The notes: generated by a model not told the origin, from the sequence alone. A stretch of 64,000 nucleotides of DNA from Vibrio albus (GCF_003144035.1 NZ_QFWT01000003.1:1-64000); one strand, 5' to 3'. Numbered from the stretch's first letter, positions 36,769 through 46,429 are shown. Program-made: numbers and translations.

Positions 36769-39014
36769 CGTCGTTCCGCGTAATGTTGTCTGAGCCAGAG
36801 AACCAGTTCATCAACCGGCATAGGTTTAGCGTAGAGGTAGCCCTGTGCGAAGTAGCATCCTCTTTTTAACAGTTCATCACGCTGAATGTCGGTTTCAACA
36901 CCTTCGGCAACCACGTCAAACCCAAACTGAGAGGCCAGACTCATGACAAGTTCGACAACCTGCTGACTGGCTGTATCTGTATCCAGATGGGCCACAAATG
37001 CGATATCGATTTTTATCGTATCCGCGGCAAGTTGTGAAATATGAGATAGGGATGAATAGCCGGTTCCGAAATCGTCGATACTGATATGAACTCCAGCCTT
37101 ATGCAGGCGCTCAAGAATGGGGTTAATTTGCTCGTACGATTCCATTGCCTGAGTTTCGGTAATTTCAATATCAACCAACTCTGACCTCACCAGACCGTCC
37201 TTGATGGCATCCAGAATAAGGTGAATATACTTAGGGTTGGCCAGATCTTTTACTGTGGCATTAAAAGAGATAGGCAGTCGGAACCCTGCCTGATCAAGCT
37301 CATGGATAGCCTCGATCGCTAGCTGGACTACGATAGGGTCAAGTTTGGTGATCAGTCCGGTCTGTTCTGCCAGTGGAATGAACTCGCCCGGTGGGATAAT
37401 TTTACCCTGCTTTTTCCATCGTAATAGTGCTTCAAACCCAATCGGGTGGCCATCCCGCATGTCAATTTTGGGTTGAAGTGCCAAATAAAATTCATGGTTG
37501 TCTATCGCTTCTCTCAGGTCTCCAAGAGTCTGATAATCGTGCAGTAATTGCTCCCTATACTTGGGGTGATAGGTGAAATAAGCCTTTCCCTGCTGGCGAG
37601 CGTAATAAAGCATGCTTTTCGTCAGATGCAGTATTTGCAGCGCCGGTAAGTTTTTCATCAGAGCGAGATCGGTTCGTACGATAGTCAGTGTATGTCGTAT
37701 AGTACACTCTTGTAGCTCATTCGCCTGATTGGTCAGGTTCATCAGTGCGGTATCGGTCTGGCTGTGCCGTTTGTGTAATAACACAGCAAAGCCGTCAACG
37801 CTTATTCTGGCTACCGCTATATGAGGGCTGCATACCTGACAGATATTTTCATAAATAGCAGCCACTGTCTGAAGCAGAAATATCTCGTCGAAAGACAGGA
37901 CATGGGAATCAAAATGGTCGATTTCCAGCACCAGAAGTTCCGACTCCTGCATGTCGAGGTCATTCATCGCATCCAGCTCCCGGAGCAGCCAGTTTCGGTT
38001 GTTTATCTGTAACTCTGAGTCCTGGTAAGCCAGCCGGGATAACTGGTTTACCAACGCTATCTGCATAAAACCAGAACTGATGTTTTCACTGAATACCTGT
38101 AACAGATGGATATGATAGTCACTCAGGTCTCGCTTTGCTTCTGCCATGACCAGATAGTAATGCGTATCTTCACAGTCAACGGCAAAATAGAGTACAGAAC
38201 GGTTTTGTTCAAACTGATGGCTATGTTCTGATATGGCCTGCCTGCAAAGCGTACCAAACTTGTCTTGCAGTTTTTTGGGCAGAGCATTCCCTAACACCAC
38301 ATCATCTATACCGGTGGCAGCAACCACTCTTACGTCTTTACATTGTTGTTCGGAGCGGGTGGGCTTTATTTGGGTGACACAGAGGATCAGATCGTCACCA
38401 CCCCCGATGATATGACCGATCTCTTTGATCACGACCTGAATAAACGACTCCGTGTCGTATTTTCTGGCCAGGTGACGAGAGGCATCAACGACCATTTGTA
38501 AGCCTATTCGGGCTTGCTCTAATTCATACATGGATTGCCATGAGCGTAAGTTTGCGGCAACGACCGATCTTAGCGTGTCATAGTCTATCTCGGACTTATT
38601 CCAGTATTCATTAATATCATATTTGTGCATCACCTCTTTACGAGGGGCGACACCGGGTTGTCCGGTCAGAAGAATGATACGAATCAGCGCATTGCCCTGA
38701 ATATTGCGAATGGTTTCAACCAGCCTGAGGCCCGCATCATCCTTTTCCATCACCACATCTAACAAGATTAACGCGATATCATCATGTTGTGTAAGCACAC
38801 AAGCGGCCTCTGTTGCCGAACTTGCGGTAAGTAACTCAACAGGCTGCCCGTTTATCATAAAATCACGCAGACTATAGAGTATTGATTGCTGGTAACTTGG
38901 GTCATCATCTACCGACAGGATTTTCCCTGACCTGAAGAGTGGCCCGTTGCCTGAACGGTCTGGAGGAGGTGCATTGTCGGATTCATCCAGAAATACAAAG
39001 TGCTCATCTGACAT
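36765..39014 (-). CDS. Response regulator with GGDEF-like and EAL domains
   Basis: A 749-residue cytoplasmic protein. The N-terminal receiver has acid pocket VDDD and phospho-acceptor Asp86 (ILLDVVM). A DUF3369/GAF-like region follows (residues about 160-330). A degenerate GGDEF domain comes next, with no GGDEF signature. The EAL domain from about residue 510 has FEALLRW, DDFGTGYSSL and VAEGVET, the residues needed for c-di-GMP phosphodiesterase activity. It is first in the operon with the kinase at 34861, so phosphorylation by that kinase should modulate c-di-GMP breakdown. Confidence 0.92.
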   Translation of the reverse strand: MSDEHFVFLDESDNAPPPDRSGNGPLFRSGKILSVDDDPSYQQSILYSLRDFMINGQPVELLTASSATEAACVLTQHDDIALILLDVVMEKDDAGLRLVETIRNIQGNALIRIILLTGQPGVAPRKEVMHKYDINEYWNKSEIDYDTLRSVVAANLRSWQSMYELEQARIGLQMVVDASRHLARKYDTESFIQVVIKEIGHIIGGGDDLILCVTQIKPTRSEQQCKDVRVVAATGIDDVVLGNALPKKLQDKFGTLCRQAISEHSHQFEQNRSVLYFAVDCEDTHYYLVMAEAKRDLSDYHIHLLQVFSENISSGFMQIALVNQLSRLAYQDSELQINNRNWLLRELDAMNDLDMQESELLVLEIDHFDSHVLSFDEIFLLQTVAAIYENICQVCSPHIAVARISVDGFAVLLHKRHSQTDTALMNLTNQANELQECTIRHTLTIVRTDLALMKNLPALQILHLTKSMLYYARQQGKAYFTYHPKYREQLLHDYQTLGDLREAIDNHEFYLALQPKIDMRDGHPIGFEALLRWKKQGKIIPPGEFIPLAEQTGLITKLDPIVVQLAIEAIHELDQAGFRLPISFNATVKDLANPKYIHLILDAIKDGLVRSELVDIEITETQAMESYEQINPILERLHKAGVHISIDDFGTGYSSLSHISQLAADTIKIDIAFVAHLDTDTASQQVVELVMSLASQFGFDVVAEGVETDIQRDELLKRGCYFAQGYLYAKPMPVDELVLWLRQHYAERR

Positions 39015-39155
39015 ATACGAGAACCTCTTATTGATGTAATCGACTCAGATCCTGTTCCAGTAGGTGAAAATAGAAATCGATAATGGCTCTTTAAACGTAG
39101 TATTGGTTGCATATTCTTGCAACTGATTACGTATATTTTTACTTTATATACGACC

Positions 39156-40058
39156 CTAATTACTGAGGCATTTTATGTATGTTTTCAGATGTTCAATAAA
39201 GCACCAAACTCGTCTGGGAAGGTGTTTTCTTCCGGCGTAAAATGCCTGGAGGACTAAATCTTCAGGCTCTGCTTCCAGCTCAACTATTTCTAACTGGCCG
39301 GTTTCCAGCGCTTTACGACAAGAATCCAATGGCAGTATGGCAAGGCCTAGTCCTGCAATGGCTGCTGATCTTGCCATATGACCACTATCCACTTTATATG
39401 CGCTTTTCACACTCTGATGAAAAATGGGATATTGGGAGGATTTAAAAACCCAGGGCTCTGCGTTTAGTGCGGTTTGAGTACTGATGCATGGGATCTGAGA
39501 AAGTTCGTCCAGCCTGTAAGGGCGACCGTGTTTTTTCAAAAATCCACCGGATGCCACCACTACGCTTGGCAGGCGGAACAGTTCCTGAGCGACCCAACCG
39601 CTATCACCGAGTTTTCCGCGACTAAAACGCAGAATAAGGTCAAAGCCATCCAGCAGTTCTTCTTTCTGGCCCAGACTCGTTTCGCAGCTCAGTGAGACAG
39701 AAGGGTGTCTGGTGCAGAACGATACGATGGCGTCTGAGATTACTGGGATATCAGGGACCAGTATCTTAAGGTGCCCCTCAATAGTCTGAGCATTCTGGCT
39801 AACGACTTCCAGCGCTTCATTCAATGCGGTTAATAGTATGCTGGTTGATTTGTAAAGCTGTTCGCCTGCTTGTGTTGGGGTGATGCGGCGGGTTGTTCTT
39901 TCCAGTAACCGCGTGCTCAGTTTTTCTTCCAGCAGGGCAACGTGGCGACTGACATTTGAGGTAGGCAGGTTAAGGTGATCGGCTGCTTTCTTAAAACTGT
40001 TGCACTCATAAACACAGTGGAAGCTTCTCAGCCATAGCTGGTCAATATTATTGATCAT
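39156..40058 (-). CDS. LysR-family transcriptional regulator
   Basis: A 300-residue regulator with an N-terminal winged helix (LWLRSFHCVYECNSFKKAADHLNLPTSNVSRHVALLEEKLSTRLLERTTRRITPTQAG) and a type-2 periplasmic-binding-like effector domain. ATG 40058 is used; four codons upstream a TTG is the only other option. It is transcribed divergently from the MFS gene at 40159 with about 100 bp between, the classic arrangement for a LysR protein and its target. Effector unknown. Confidence 0.93.
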   Translation of the reverse strand: MINNIDQLWLRSFHCVYECNSFKKAADHLNLPTSNVSRHVALLEEKLSTRLLERTTRRITPTQAGEQLYKSTSILLTALNEALEVVSQNAQTIEGHLKILVPDIPVISDAIVSFCTRHPSVSLSCETSLGQKEELLDGFDLILRFSRGKLGDSGWVAQELFRLPSVVVASGGFLKKHGRPYRLDELSQIPCISTQTALNAEPWVFKSSQYPIFHQSVKSAYKVDSGHMARSAAIAGLGLAILPLDSCRKALETGQLEIVELEAEPEDLVLQAFYAGRKHLPRRVWCFIEHLKTYIKCLSN

Positions 40059-40158
40059 GGAATATCCCAAAATTCAGGATGGTAAAACCCACTGAGAGAA
40101 CTTTATTGCGCTTGGTGGCTTATTACAATAAGTGCTTTCAGAACAAAGTGATATTCCT

Positions 40159-41400
40159 ATGCTTACATATCTTTGGGCGCATATACAACGCCGCTGTACA
40201 GAAATTATCTGTTTCATTATTTATTTCCTTACTGCTCTCGATACATTAATTGTGGTGCCCTTTAGCGCGTCAATTGCTGTTGATACTGGTGTATCTGCGT
40301 CTATGGCTGGGTATCTTACTTCGGCTTATGCACTGGCTGCGGCGATGACTTGTTTAGTGATTAAAGGTTCGCAGAACCGGTATCGGGAGAAAAGACGTGT
40401 GCTTTTTTATCTGTCGGGACTGATGGCTGTCACCTTATCTACGGCTTTTATCAGCAACTTTTACTTAATACTGGTAACCCGGTTTCTGGCGGGGCTTTTT
40501 GGCGGTGCATCGACCATCGTTACACTCAACTATCTGCTTTTATGCTCTGAAGGAGAGGCAAAAAAGAAAAATACAGCGATATTATTAAGTGCGGTTCCAT
40601 TAGCTCTCGCTCTGGGAGTTCCCCTGATTCTTCTGCTGGCTTCGGCTGCAAACTGGCGGTTAGGATTTCAGCTACTGGGATTGGCTCTTGCTGTGATTAC
40701 CGTAATGTTTTTATGGCAGAGGCAGCCTGATATGTCAGGCCATTTATCCAGCAATGCCACCCAGAAACCCGAAGGACAATACCCGCCAAGGAAGAAATTA
40801 CTCTTTACCAGTTCACTTGTCATTTTCGTTACAGTACTGAGTACATTTGTCGTGTCCACCCAGTACCCGGTTATGTTAATCACTAACCTTTCAATACCAG
40901 AAAATACACTGAGCCTGTGTTATATGTTGAGTGGTGTCGGATCATTTTTGATTATGCAGAGCTATGCCCGGCGTAGTTCCGGACGTTTCTCTGTCGGGAA
41001 GCTAATCGGTGTATTATCCCTTGCGATGGTGTGCTCTGTGCTTATTGGTTTTCATACAGAGGATGTGGACCTCACGGCCGTATTTTTTGCCTTATTCGTT
41101 ATTGTCAGTTCAGCACGGACACTGATACTTATAACGGAAATTGTCAGCGCTCTTACTACTCAGGAACGAGTGAAGATAATTGGTATTCAGGGGGCTCTCA
41201 GACATTTCGCTATCACCCTTGGGGGGGCTTTGAGTAGTTTGCTTGTTATTGCCGGGGGAAACGCTGTGCTTGATTTCTCATATGTGGTTTATGCGTCGGT
41301 GGGGCTTACTCTCAGCACACCAGTGTTATGGCGGATCAACTCACGGCTGATGAACAAGAAAGCGCAGAGTCTTGAAGAAGAAGACAGGGTAGGGGGATGA
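40159..41400 (+). CDS. MFS transporter
   Basis: A 413-residue membrane protein with about twelve helices. It shows typical N-domain features: LDTLIVVPFSASIAVDTGVSASMAGYLTSAYAL, and a loop with RYREKRRVLFY in place of the usual GxxxDRxGRR motif. The divergent LysR gene probably regulates it. It resembles drug or sugar efflux members, but the substrate cannot be read from sequence. ATG 40159 is chosen over a GTG at 40132, which would add nine polar residues. Confidence 0.85.
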   Translation: MLTYLWAHIQRRCTEIICFIIYFLTALDTLIVVPFSASIAVDTGVSASMAGYLTSAYALAAAMTCLVIKGSQNRYREKRRVLFYLSGLMAVTLSTAFISNFYLILVTRFLAGLFGGASTIVTLNYLLLCSEGEAKKKNTAILLSAVPLALALGVPLILLLASAANWRLGFQLLGLALAVITVMFLWQRQPDMSGHLSSNATQKPEGQYPPRKKLLFTSSLVIFVTVLSTFVVSTQYPVMLITNLSIPENTLSLCYMLSGVGSFLIMQSYARRSSGRFSVGKLIGVLSLAMVCSVLIGFHTEDVDLTAVFFALFVIVSSARTLILITEIVSALTTQERVKIIGIQGALRHFAITLGGALSSLLVIAGGNAVLDFSYVVYASVGLTLSTPVLWRINSRLMNKKAQSLEEEDRVGG

Positions 41401-41428
41401 TCTGTCCGGTAGGGTGAATAAGACCAAA

Positions 41429-41465
41429 CCGATGCAGACCACAGGTATCTGCAGGTCTGCATCGG
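41429..41465. terminator. Bidirectional hairpin between convergent transporter genes
   Basis: CCGATGCAGACC (41429-41440) and GGTCTGCATCGG (41454-41465) form a perfect 12-bp stem with a 13-nt loop. There is no long T-run. Confidence 0.6.
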
Positions 41466-41484
41466 CTGTTAGAAAACTTCCTGC

Positions 41485-42402
41485 TTATCTTTCCGCTACG
41501 GCTCTGATTCTTTTCGTCATTGCTTTACTTGTTTTCGGCTTGTAGAACATAACGATGTTACCCAGCAGGATAAGGGTTAACCCCAGCACCGCGGATTCCG
41601 TCCATACATATCCTTCATACGCGGTTGATACTCCCAGGGCAACCAGAGGAAACAGAACGGTGGCGTAGGCGGCGGAGGCCGTTCCGATACGGCCAACCAG
41701 CGTGAAGTAGGTGCCAAAACCGACGACGGAGCCAAATACCGCCAGATAAGCCAGGGCACTCAGATAGCTGATGCTGGTGTCGATCTGAAAGCTTGTCCCA
41801 CTGACGAAAATGATGGCTATCATGGTCAGAGCCCCATAGAACATGGCGTAAGCATTCGCCGAGAGCACATCAATTCCCTGCTTCTGATTTCGGGCACTGA
41901 TAATGTTGCCCAAAGAAAACCCGTAGGTACCCAATAGAGAAAGACCTATCCCTGTCAGTATATGTGAGCTTATATTACTCGCCTGTAAGTCCTGCCAGAA
42001 CAGGCTGACGATGCCTATAATGCCAAATGTGCCGGCAATCAGAAATCGCCGTGTAATTTTCTGTTTCAGAAATATCATGCCATTCACAGCGTTAAATAGT
42101 ATCGACATGGAAAACAGGACCGATTCTAACCCGCTGTTAATGTAGCGGTTCGCCGAGTAGAAACAGAGAAAATTAAAACAAAAAACGCACATGCCCTGCA
42201 GCAGACAAAACCGATGATCCCGTGCCGTGATCTTACTGAGACGGCCTGTTATTTTCAGCACCCCGAGCAGAAGAACCGAGGCAATTGTAAAGCGGTAAAA
42301 CACTGAGACCATAGCGGGCACGTTACCGGTTTGTAATGAGATAGCAAACCAGGTGGTTCCCCAGATTAAGACTGTGATTGCATAAAGCAGTGTGTTAACC
42401 AT
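41485..42402 (-). CDS. EamA/DMT-family transporter
   Basis: A 305-residue ten-helix transporter made of two EamA repeats. It starts MVNTLLYAITVLIWGTTWFAISLQTG, the usual DMT opening. ATG 42402 has AAGGAA 7 nt upstream; the longer frame to 42549 adds 49 unlikely residues. It ends with a basic tail. The AraC gene at 42606 is divergent, 200 bp away, and probably controls it. Substrate unknown; metabolite export is typical of the family. Confidence 0.9.
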   Translation of the reverse strand: MVNTLLYAITVLIWGTTWFAISLQTGNVPAMVSVFYRFTIASVLLLGVLKITGRLSKITARDHRFCLLQGMCVFCFNFLCFYSANRYINSGLESVLFSMSILFNAVNGMIFLKQKITRRFLIAGTFGIIGIVSLFWQDLQASNISSHILTGIGLSLLGTYGFSLGNIISARNQKQGIDVLSANAYAMFYGALTMIAIIFVSGTSFQIDTSISYLSALAYLAVFGSVVGFGTYFTLVGRIGTASAAYATVLFPLVALGVSTAYEGYVWTESAVLGLTLILLGNIVMFYKPKTSKAMTKRIRAVAER

Positions 42403-42605
42403 AACGTATTTCCTTACCGAGAGCTTGAACATGTATTGTGCATAAAAGGGGGCTGATGAGATTGCACATAACAGCGTTGGATTTGCATATTCTTGCGGTT
42501 TTTTGTCCGGGTAAAGGTTATTTACTTGGCGTATAAAACGCAGAGGCATAAACTGGAACCGTCATAGTTCTCTGTGAAAGGTCAGAAAAAGAAAAGAGTG
42601 GTTCG

Positions 42606-43475
42606 ATGTCCAGACAATATCAGATGTGCCAAAACCTCCAGCAACATAACGCCCGGCTACTGGATTCAGTCATGCTGGAAAATGGCACTGGGCTGGTATC
42701 ATGGTCTAACCAACATGACCAGCTTTCTCTTGATGGGCCAGACCACCATACATTGAGCCTATATGTCGAAGATGGTTATGAGTCCTTTCTGAAAACATCA
42801 TATGGCTGGAAAAATGGCGGAGCACCGGACCGTTTATGCCTGATGCCTAAAGATTATATGGCGAGTTGGGATATCCGGGGGCCGCTGTCGTTTGTGCATT
42901 TTTATTTCACTGATGCCCATCTTAGGGAGGTGGCTGAAAAGGTCTGGGATAAAAGCCCTGCACAGCTCAGTGTGGATGAACATATTTTTGTGGATGATCC
43001 GACCGTGACGGCCATATATCGACAGTTTTTGCTGAATTGTCAGTGGGGAGACTCTGCGGATCGGATGATGATGAGCTCCGCTATTTCCCTGTTATTGACT
43101 CACCTGGTGAAGCAGTACACGCATTTCAAGTGGTCACCGGTACAGGTTAAAGGAGGACTAGCTCCGTTTCAGCTGGCACGGGTGAAAGAATATATAGACG
43201 CAAACCTGAATACCGGTTTACAGCTTGCCGATTTGGCAGGAATAATCAGCCTGAGTGAATACCATTTCGCCCGGATGTTCAAACAGTCGGTAGGGCTTGC
43301 TCCTCACCAATATGTTATGCAGCAGAGGCTGATTAAAGCGAAAACATTGCTGCAGAACTCAACATTACCGTTAACCGATATTGCATTGCAGTGTGGTTTC
43401 AGCTCCTCCAGTCATTTTTCAAATAACTTTAAACGGGCGGTTGGATTCTCTCCGTCCAAATATCGTAGCCGATGA
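42606..43475 (+). CDS. AraC-family transcriptional regulator
   Basis: A 289-residue regulator with an N-terminal sensing domain (residues about 1-180) and a C-terminal double helix-turn-helix: LQLADLAGIISLSEYHFARMFKQSVG and PLTDIALQCGFSSSSHFSNNFKRAVGFSPSKYR. It is divergent from the EamA transporter. Its last 64 nt overlap the convergent kinase-like gene, so strong expression of either could interfere with the other. Effector unknown. Confidence 0.92.
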   Translation: MSRQYQMCQNLQQHNARLLDSVMLENGTGLVSWSNQHDQLSLDGPDHHTLSLYVEDGYESFLKTSYGWKNGGAPDRLCLMPKDYMASWDIRGPLSFVHFYFTDAHLREVAEKVWDKSPAQLSVDEHIFVDDPTVTAIYRQFLLNCQWGDSADRMMMSSAISLLLTHLVKQYTHFKWSPVQVKGGLAPFQLARVKEYIDANLNTGLQLADLAGIISLSEYHFARMFKQSVGLAPHQYVMQQRLIKAKTLLQNSTLPLTDIALQCGFSSSSHFSNNFKRAVGFSPSKYRSR

Positions 43476-44140
43476 AGCATGTCTTGTTTACGTGCAATCA
43501 TCTTATCCACCAGTTTTTGGCTTCCACCATTATTGAGTATTACCGCGCAGATCTTGTCATCCGGAATGTCGGTAACGACCTGGATTGCCTGAGAAAGATC
43601 GCCAGCGCTCATGTCTGAAAACAGGGTTAAAGCATGGGGGTTATCCTTGTTTGTGCGCAGTACATCAAGCTCGCCTACATGGGTCCCGAATGCTCTGCCT
43701 TTTGGATCGCCGCAGGCACGGTAGGATAAAGCGCCACCAACGTCTAAGGTGAGTACTACTTTCTTGCTGACTCCCTGATTATCGCCATCAAACCCGGCTG
43801 CGTCCCAGTTAGCGGTCCAGGCGTGTACGGCAAACCAATGCTGGGCCTGTTTTCTTTCGCTTTCATTGAAATGAGAAATGTGTTTTTTGTCTAACTCTAC
43901 CCACCGGGTTGCTATCTGGCAGGGATCTTTACAGGGTATATAACTGAGGGTAGGGGCACCAGTGAGTTGGTATAGTTTAGCAGCCAGCCATTCGTTCCGG
44001 GCATGCATGGGAGATTCCAGAGTCTTAATATAGTAGTCCTGTCCGTCGCTGTCTCTGAAAATACCAGCCGGATTGCTGCCAAGCTGACCTCGTACTCTTA
44101 ATAATAGGCTGCTGTCGAGTGGTGTCGGGTTCAGGCTCAC
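43412..44140 (-). CDS. Kinase-like protein (HipA/PI-kinase-like pattern)
   Basis: A 242-residue protein. It carries a lysine in DYYIKTLES, a helix with Glu in ARNEWLAAKLYQLTG, then HWFAVHAWTANWDAAGFDGDNQG (catalytic-loop-like with N/D residues) and VVLTLDVGGALSYR (metal-binding Asp-like). This order of Lys-Glu-Asp/Asn-Asp is that of HipA- or phosphatidylinositol-kinase-like folds, but I recognise no named family. It is translationally coupled (ATGA overlap, 44137-44140) to a dual-specificity phosphatase. Overlaps the AraC gene at its 3' end. Kinase activity is inferred only. Confidence 0.6.
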   Translation of the reverse strand: MSLNPTPLDSSLLLRVRGQLGSNPAGIFRDSDGQDYYIKTLESPMHARNEWLAAKLYQLTGAPTLSYIPCKDPCQIATRWVELDKKHISHFNESERKQAQHWFAVHAWTANWDAAGFDGDNQGVSKKVVLTLDVGGALSYRACGDPKGRAFGTHVGELDVLRTNKDNPHALTLFSDMSAGDLSQAIQVVTDIPDDKICAVILNNGGSQKLVDKMIARKQDMLHRLRYLDGENPTARLKLFEK

Positions 44141-44706
44141 TTCTGAATATCCTCTCTAATCGCCTTAGTTTTACGCACAAGAGAAAGTTGGGCGTAGGTT
44201 TCAATTGCCCCTTTTCGTTCCCGCCGTACCAGTCTGATGGCATCTATAGGTTCCATGCCCAGCTCAACCAAAAGCCGCGCGGTAATCATCCCCGCACGCC
44301 CCAGCCCACCTTTACAGTGAATCAACACGTGTTTTCCGCTGGATAATAAATGACGAATTTCATGTCCTTGGGTGATCCACTCCCTCTCAAACGTTTCAGT
44401 AGGAACGGAATAGTCTGCAATTGGCAAGTGTCGCCATTTCATTCCACGACGCTGGACCTCTTCTCCCAGTTGTGGAACTTTAAGCTCTATTAATTCTGAT
44501 GGTTCTACTAAGGTCAAAACCAGTTGAGCTCCCCAGTTTTTGATTGTATCCAGATCCATGCCTAGGTCTCTGGACCAGGCCCCGGTCGCGGCTAATCGGT
44601 CGTGTTTTCCCGGACAAAAAGTGATCCCAATCCGGCCATGTGCCGGACTGGCCTGCACTTCCGCTATCTGAAGTGGGTGGGAATGACTGGTGCGTAAGGT
44701 TGCCAT
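44137..44706 (-). CDS. Dual-specificity/tyrosine phosphatase, CDKN3-like
   Basis: A 189-residue phosphatase. The active-site P-loop is HCKGGLGRAG (HCx5R: Cys nucleophile, Arg) near residue 130. The general-acid Asp lies in HLPIADYSVP near residue 95. It opens with ITFCPGKHDRLA...WSRDLGMDLDTIKNWGAQLVLTLVE, as in CDKN3-type bacterial homologues. ATG 44706 is chosen on family length; an upstream frame to 44820 is open but hydrophobic and unlikely. First gene of a two-gene operon with the kinase-like protein. Confidence 0.85.
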   Translation of the reverse strand: MATLRTSHSHPLQIAEVQASPAHGRIGITFCPGKHDRLAATGAWSRDLGMDLDTIKNWGAQLVLTLVEPSELIELKVPQLGEEVQRRGMKWRHLPIADYSVPTETFEREWITQGHEIRHLLSSGKHVLIHCKGGLGRAGMITARLLVELGMEPIDAIRLVRRERKGAIETYAQLSLVRKTKAIREDIQK

Positions 44707-44937
44707 GTCGATTACCGATGAATAGGTCCTGTTTATATTGAATAACATCAGACTAAACAATTGGCAGCAAGAATGTATGATTTGTATCAATAAGCAAGCA
44801 AAGTGAGGTAAGAATACCAATCTGCTAATGACGTAATTATTCTTCCTGAAGTGGGTAGAAGAGTCATCCCTATGGTTTGCCTAATCAGGAATTATGTTCC
44901 ATAGTTAGAGAGATCGGACCTGTTAGGAGCCAGGGAT

Positions 44938-45159
44938 ATGTTCAATTCCTTTAATAAAAATTTTATGCGGCAGATTCATGAAGCTCAGGAAAGACACCGG
45001 ATCGCTGTTAACACTTATGAACAAACGACAGAACGTTACTTGTTGGCTGATGTGGATAGAAAAGTATGCAATGATGCTCTTGAGGATGAACTGAAAACGT
45101 ATGCGAGGTTGGCTGAGCTGCACTATAAATATTTTATAGGCGCAGTGTGTGATGACTAA
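44938..45159 (+). CDS. Small hypothetical protein (73 aa), helical
   Basis: The frame starts with CAGGGAT right upstream of ATG and is followed by a strong terminator at 45205. The sequence is strongly charged and predicted helical throughout (RQIHEAQERHRIAVNTYEQTTERYL...). No motif recognised. Isolated gene with its own terminator, so I believe it is expressed; function unknown. Confidence 0.65.
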   Translation: MFNSFNKNFMRQIHEAQERHRIAVNTYEQTTERYLLADVDRKVCNDALEDELKTYARLAELHYKYFIGAVCDD

Positions 45160-45204
45160 GACAGTATAACTCTCTTTATCTCATGACAGTCTGTCACTGA
45201 TTAT

Positions 45205-45230
45205 GTGGCGAAACCTCTCGGTTTCGCCAC
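45205..45230 (+). terminator. Intrinsic terminator between convergent genes
   Basis: GTGGCGAAACC (45205-45215) and GGTTTCGCCAC (45220-45230) form a perfect 11-bp stem with a 4-nt loop, followed by ATTTTTG. A-rich sequence on the other side is limited, so it mainly serves the plus strand. Confidence 0.88.
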
Positions 45231-45262
45231 ATTTTTGTTGTGTCAAAAGCCAGAAGCTTTGA

Positions 45263-46429
45263 TTAGAAGCACTCTTCCAGAATACCCTGTACTTCTTCTG
45301 TGGTCAGTTTTTTATATCCGCCGCCAAGAATAATGGTAGATTCAGCAATTTTCGGCAGCATATCTTTGGTCGCGCCCAGTTCTTCAAGAGAGGTAACAAT
45401 ACCGCACTCTTTAGTGAACTGCTCCAGTGCATCCAGACCTTCCAGCGCAATTTCATCTTTCGTTTTGCCTTCAGGAGAAACACCCCAGATTTCAGTGGCA
45501 AAACGGACAAACTTATCGATGCCGTTTGAATAGATATGGCGGTAGTATGGCAGTGAAACGGCCGCCAGACCCATACCATGAGCACAGTCAGTGTAAGCGC
45601 CTAACTGGTGTTCAATCATGTGTACCTGCCAGTCCTGAGTTTTGGACAAGCCGGTTAGTGTGTTAAGAGCCAGAGTCGCATTCCACATAATGTTACTTCT
45701 GGCTTCGTAATCTTTAGGATCGTTCAGTGCCACACGAACATTGGCAATGGAAGACTTCAGCAGACTTTCAATCAGGTAATCACTGGTATTCACGCCTTCA
45801 TCGGAGAAATATTGCTCCATCAGGTGAGACATGGTGTCAAATACACCGCTGACCATCTGATACTGAGAGACAGTGAATGTGTATTCAGGGTTCAGAATGG
45901 AGAACTTTGGATAGACATCGACAGGAAATACACGGCCTGCTTTATATTTCATTTCATCGTGCGTGATAACAGAACCGCCGTTCATTTCAGAACCCGTTCC
46001 AACCATGGTTAAGATAGAAGCAACCGGAACAATTTTGTTCGCCACATCCTGGAACTCTACCCAGTATTTCTGGAACGGGTCTTCTTCACAGTATGCCGAT
46101 ACCGAAATACCTTTTGCGCAGTCAATAACAGAACCGCCACCCACAGCAAGGATCAGGCTGACATCGTTATCACGAACCAGCTTGGCACCTTCCATCAGTT
46201 TTTCATAGGTCGGGTTAGGCATAACACCGGATAATTCAACGACTTTTTTCCCAGCTTTATTAAGAATAGAGATAACCTGATCATACAAACCGTTTGATTT
46301 AATTGCATTTCTGCCGTAAGTCAGCATGACAGTATCGCCGTAATCTGACAGCTCGTCTTTCAGCTTAGCCAGCGAATCTTTACCGAAATGGATTTTTGTT
46401 GGGTTGTAGTATGAAAAATCTAATTGCAT
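45263..46429 (-). CDS. Iron-containing alcohol/aldehyde dehydrogenase, YqhD-like
   Basis: A 388-residue group III dehydrogenase that reduces short aldehydes with NAD(P)H. Nucleotide-binding GGGSVIDCAKGI lies near residue 97. The iron ligands are in the pattern DTMSHLMEQYF, H-x3-H (MIEHQLGAYTDCAHGMGLA). It resembles E. coli YqhD and butanol dehydrogenases. It is the last gene of a minus-strand cluster with the nitroreductase remnant and an old yellow enzyme, and may be controlled by the TetR protein at 48230. Fits a role in removing reactive aldehydes and electrophiles. Confidence 0.93.
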   Translation of the reverse strand: MQLDFSYYNPTKIHFGKDSLAKLKDELSDYGDTVMLTYGRNAIKSNGLYDQVISILNKAGKKVVELSGVMPNPTYEKLMEGAKLVRDNDVSLILAVGGGSVIDCAKGISVSAYCEEDPFQKYWVEFQDVANKIVPVASILTMVGTGSEMNGGSVITHDEMKYKAGRVFPVDVYPKFSILNPEYTFTVSQYQMVSGVFDTMSHLMEQYFSDEGVNTSDYLIESLLKSSIANVRVALNDPKDYEARSNIMWNATLALNTLTGLSKTQDWQVHMIEHQLGAYTDCAHGMGLAAVSLPYYRHIYSNGIDKFVRFATEIWGVSPEGKTKDEIALEGLDALEQFTKECGIVTSLEELGATKDMLPKIAESTIILGGGYKKLTTEEVQGILEECF

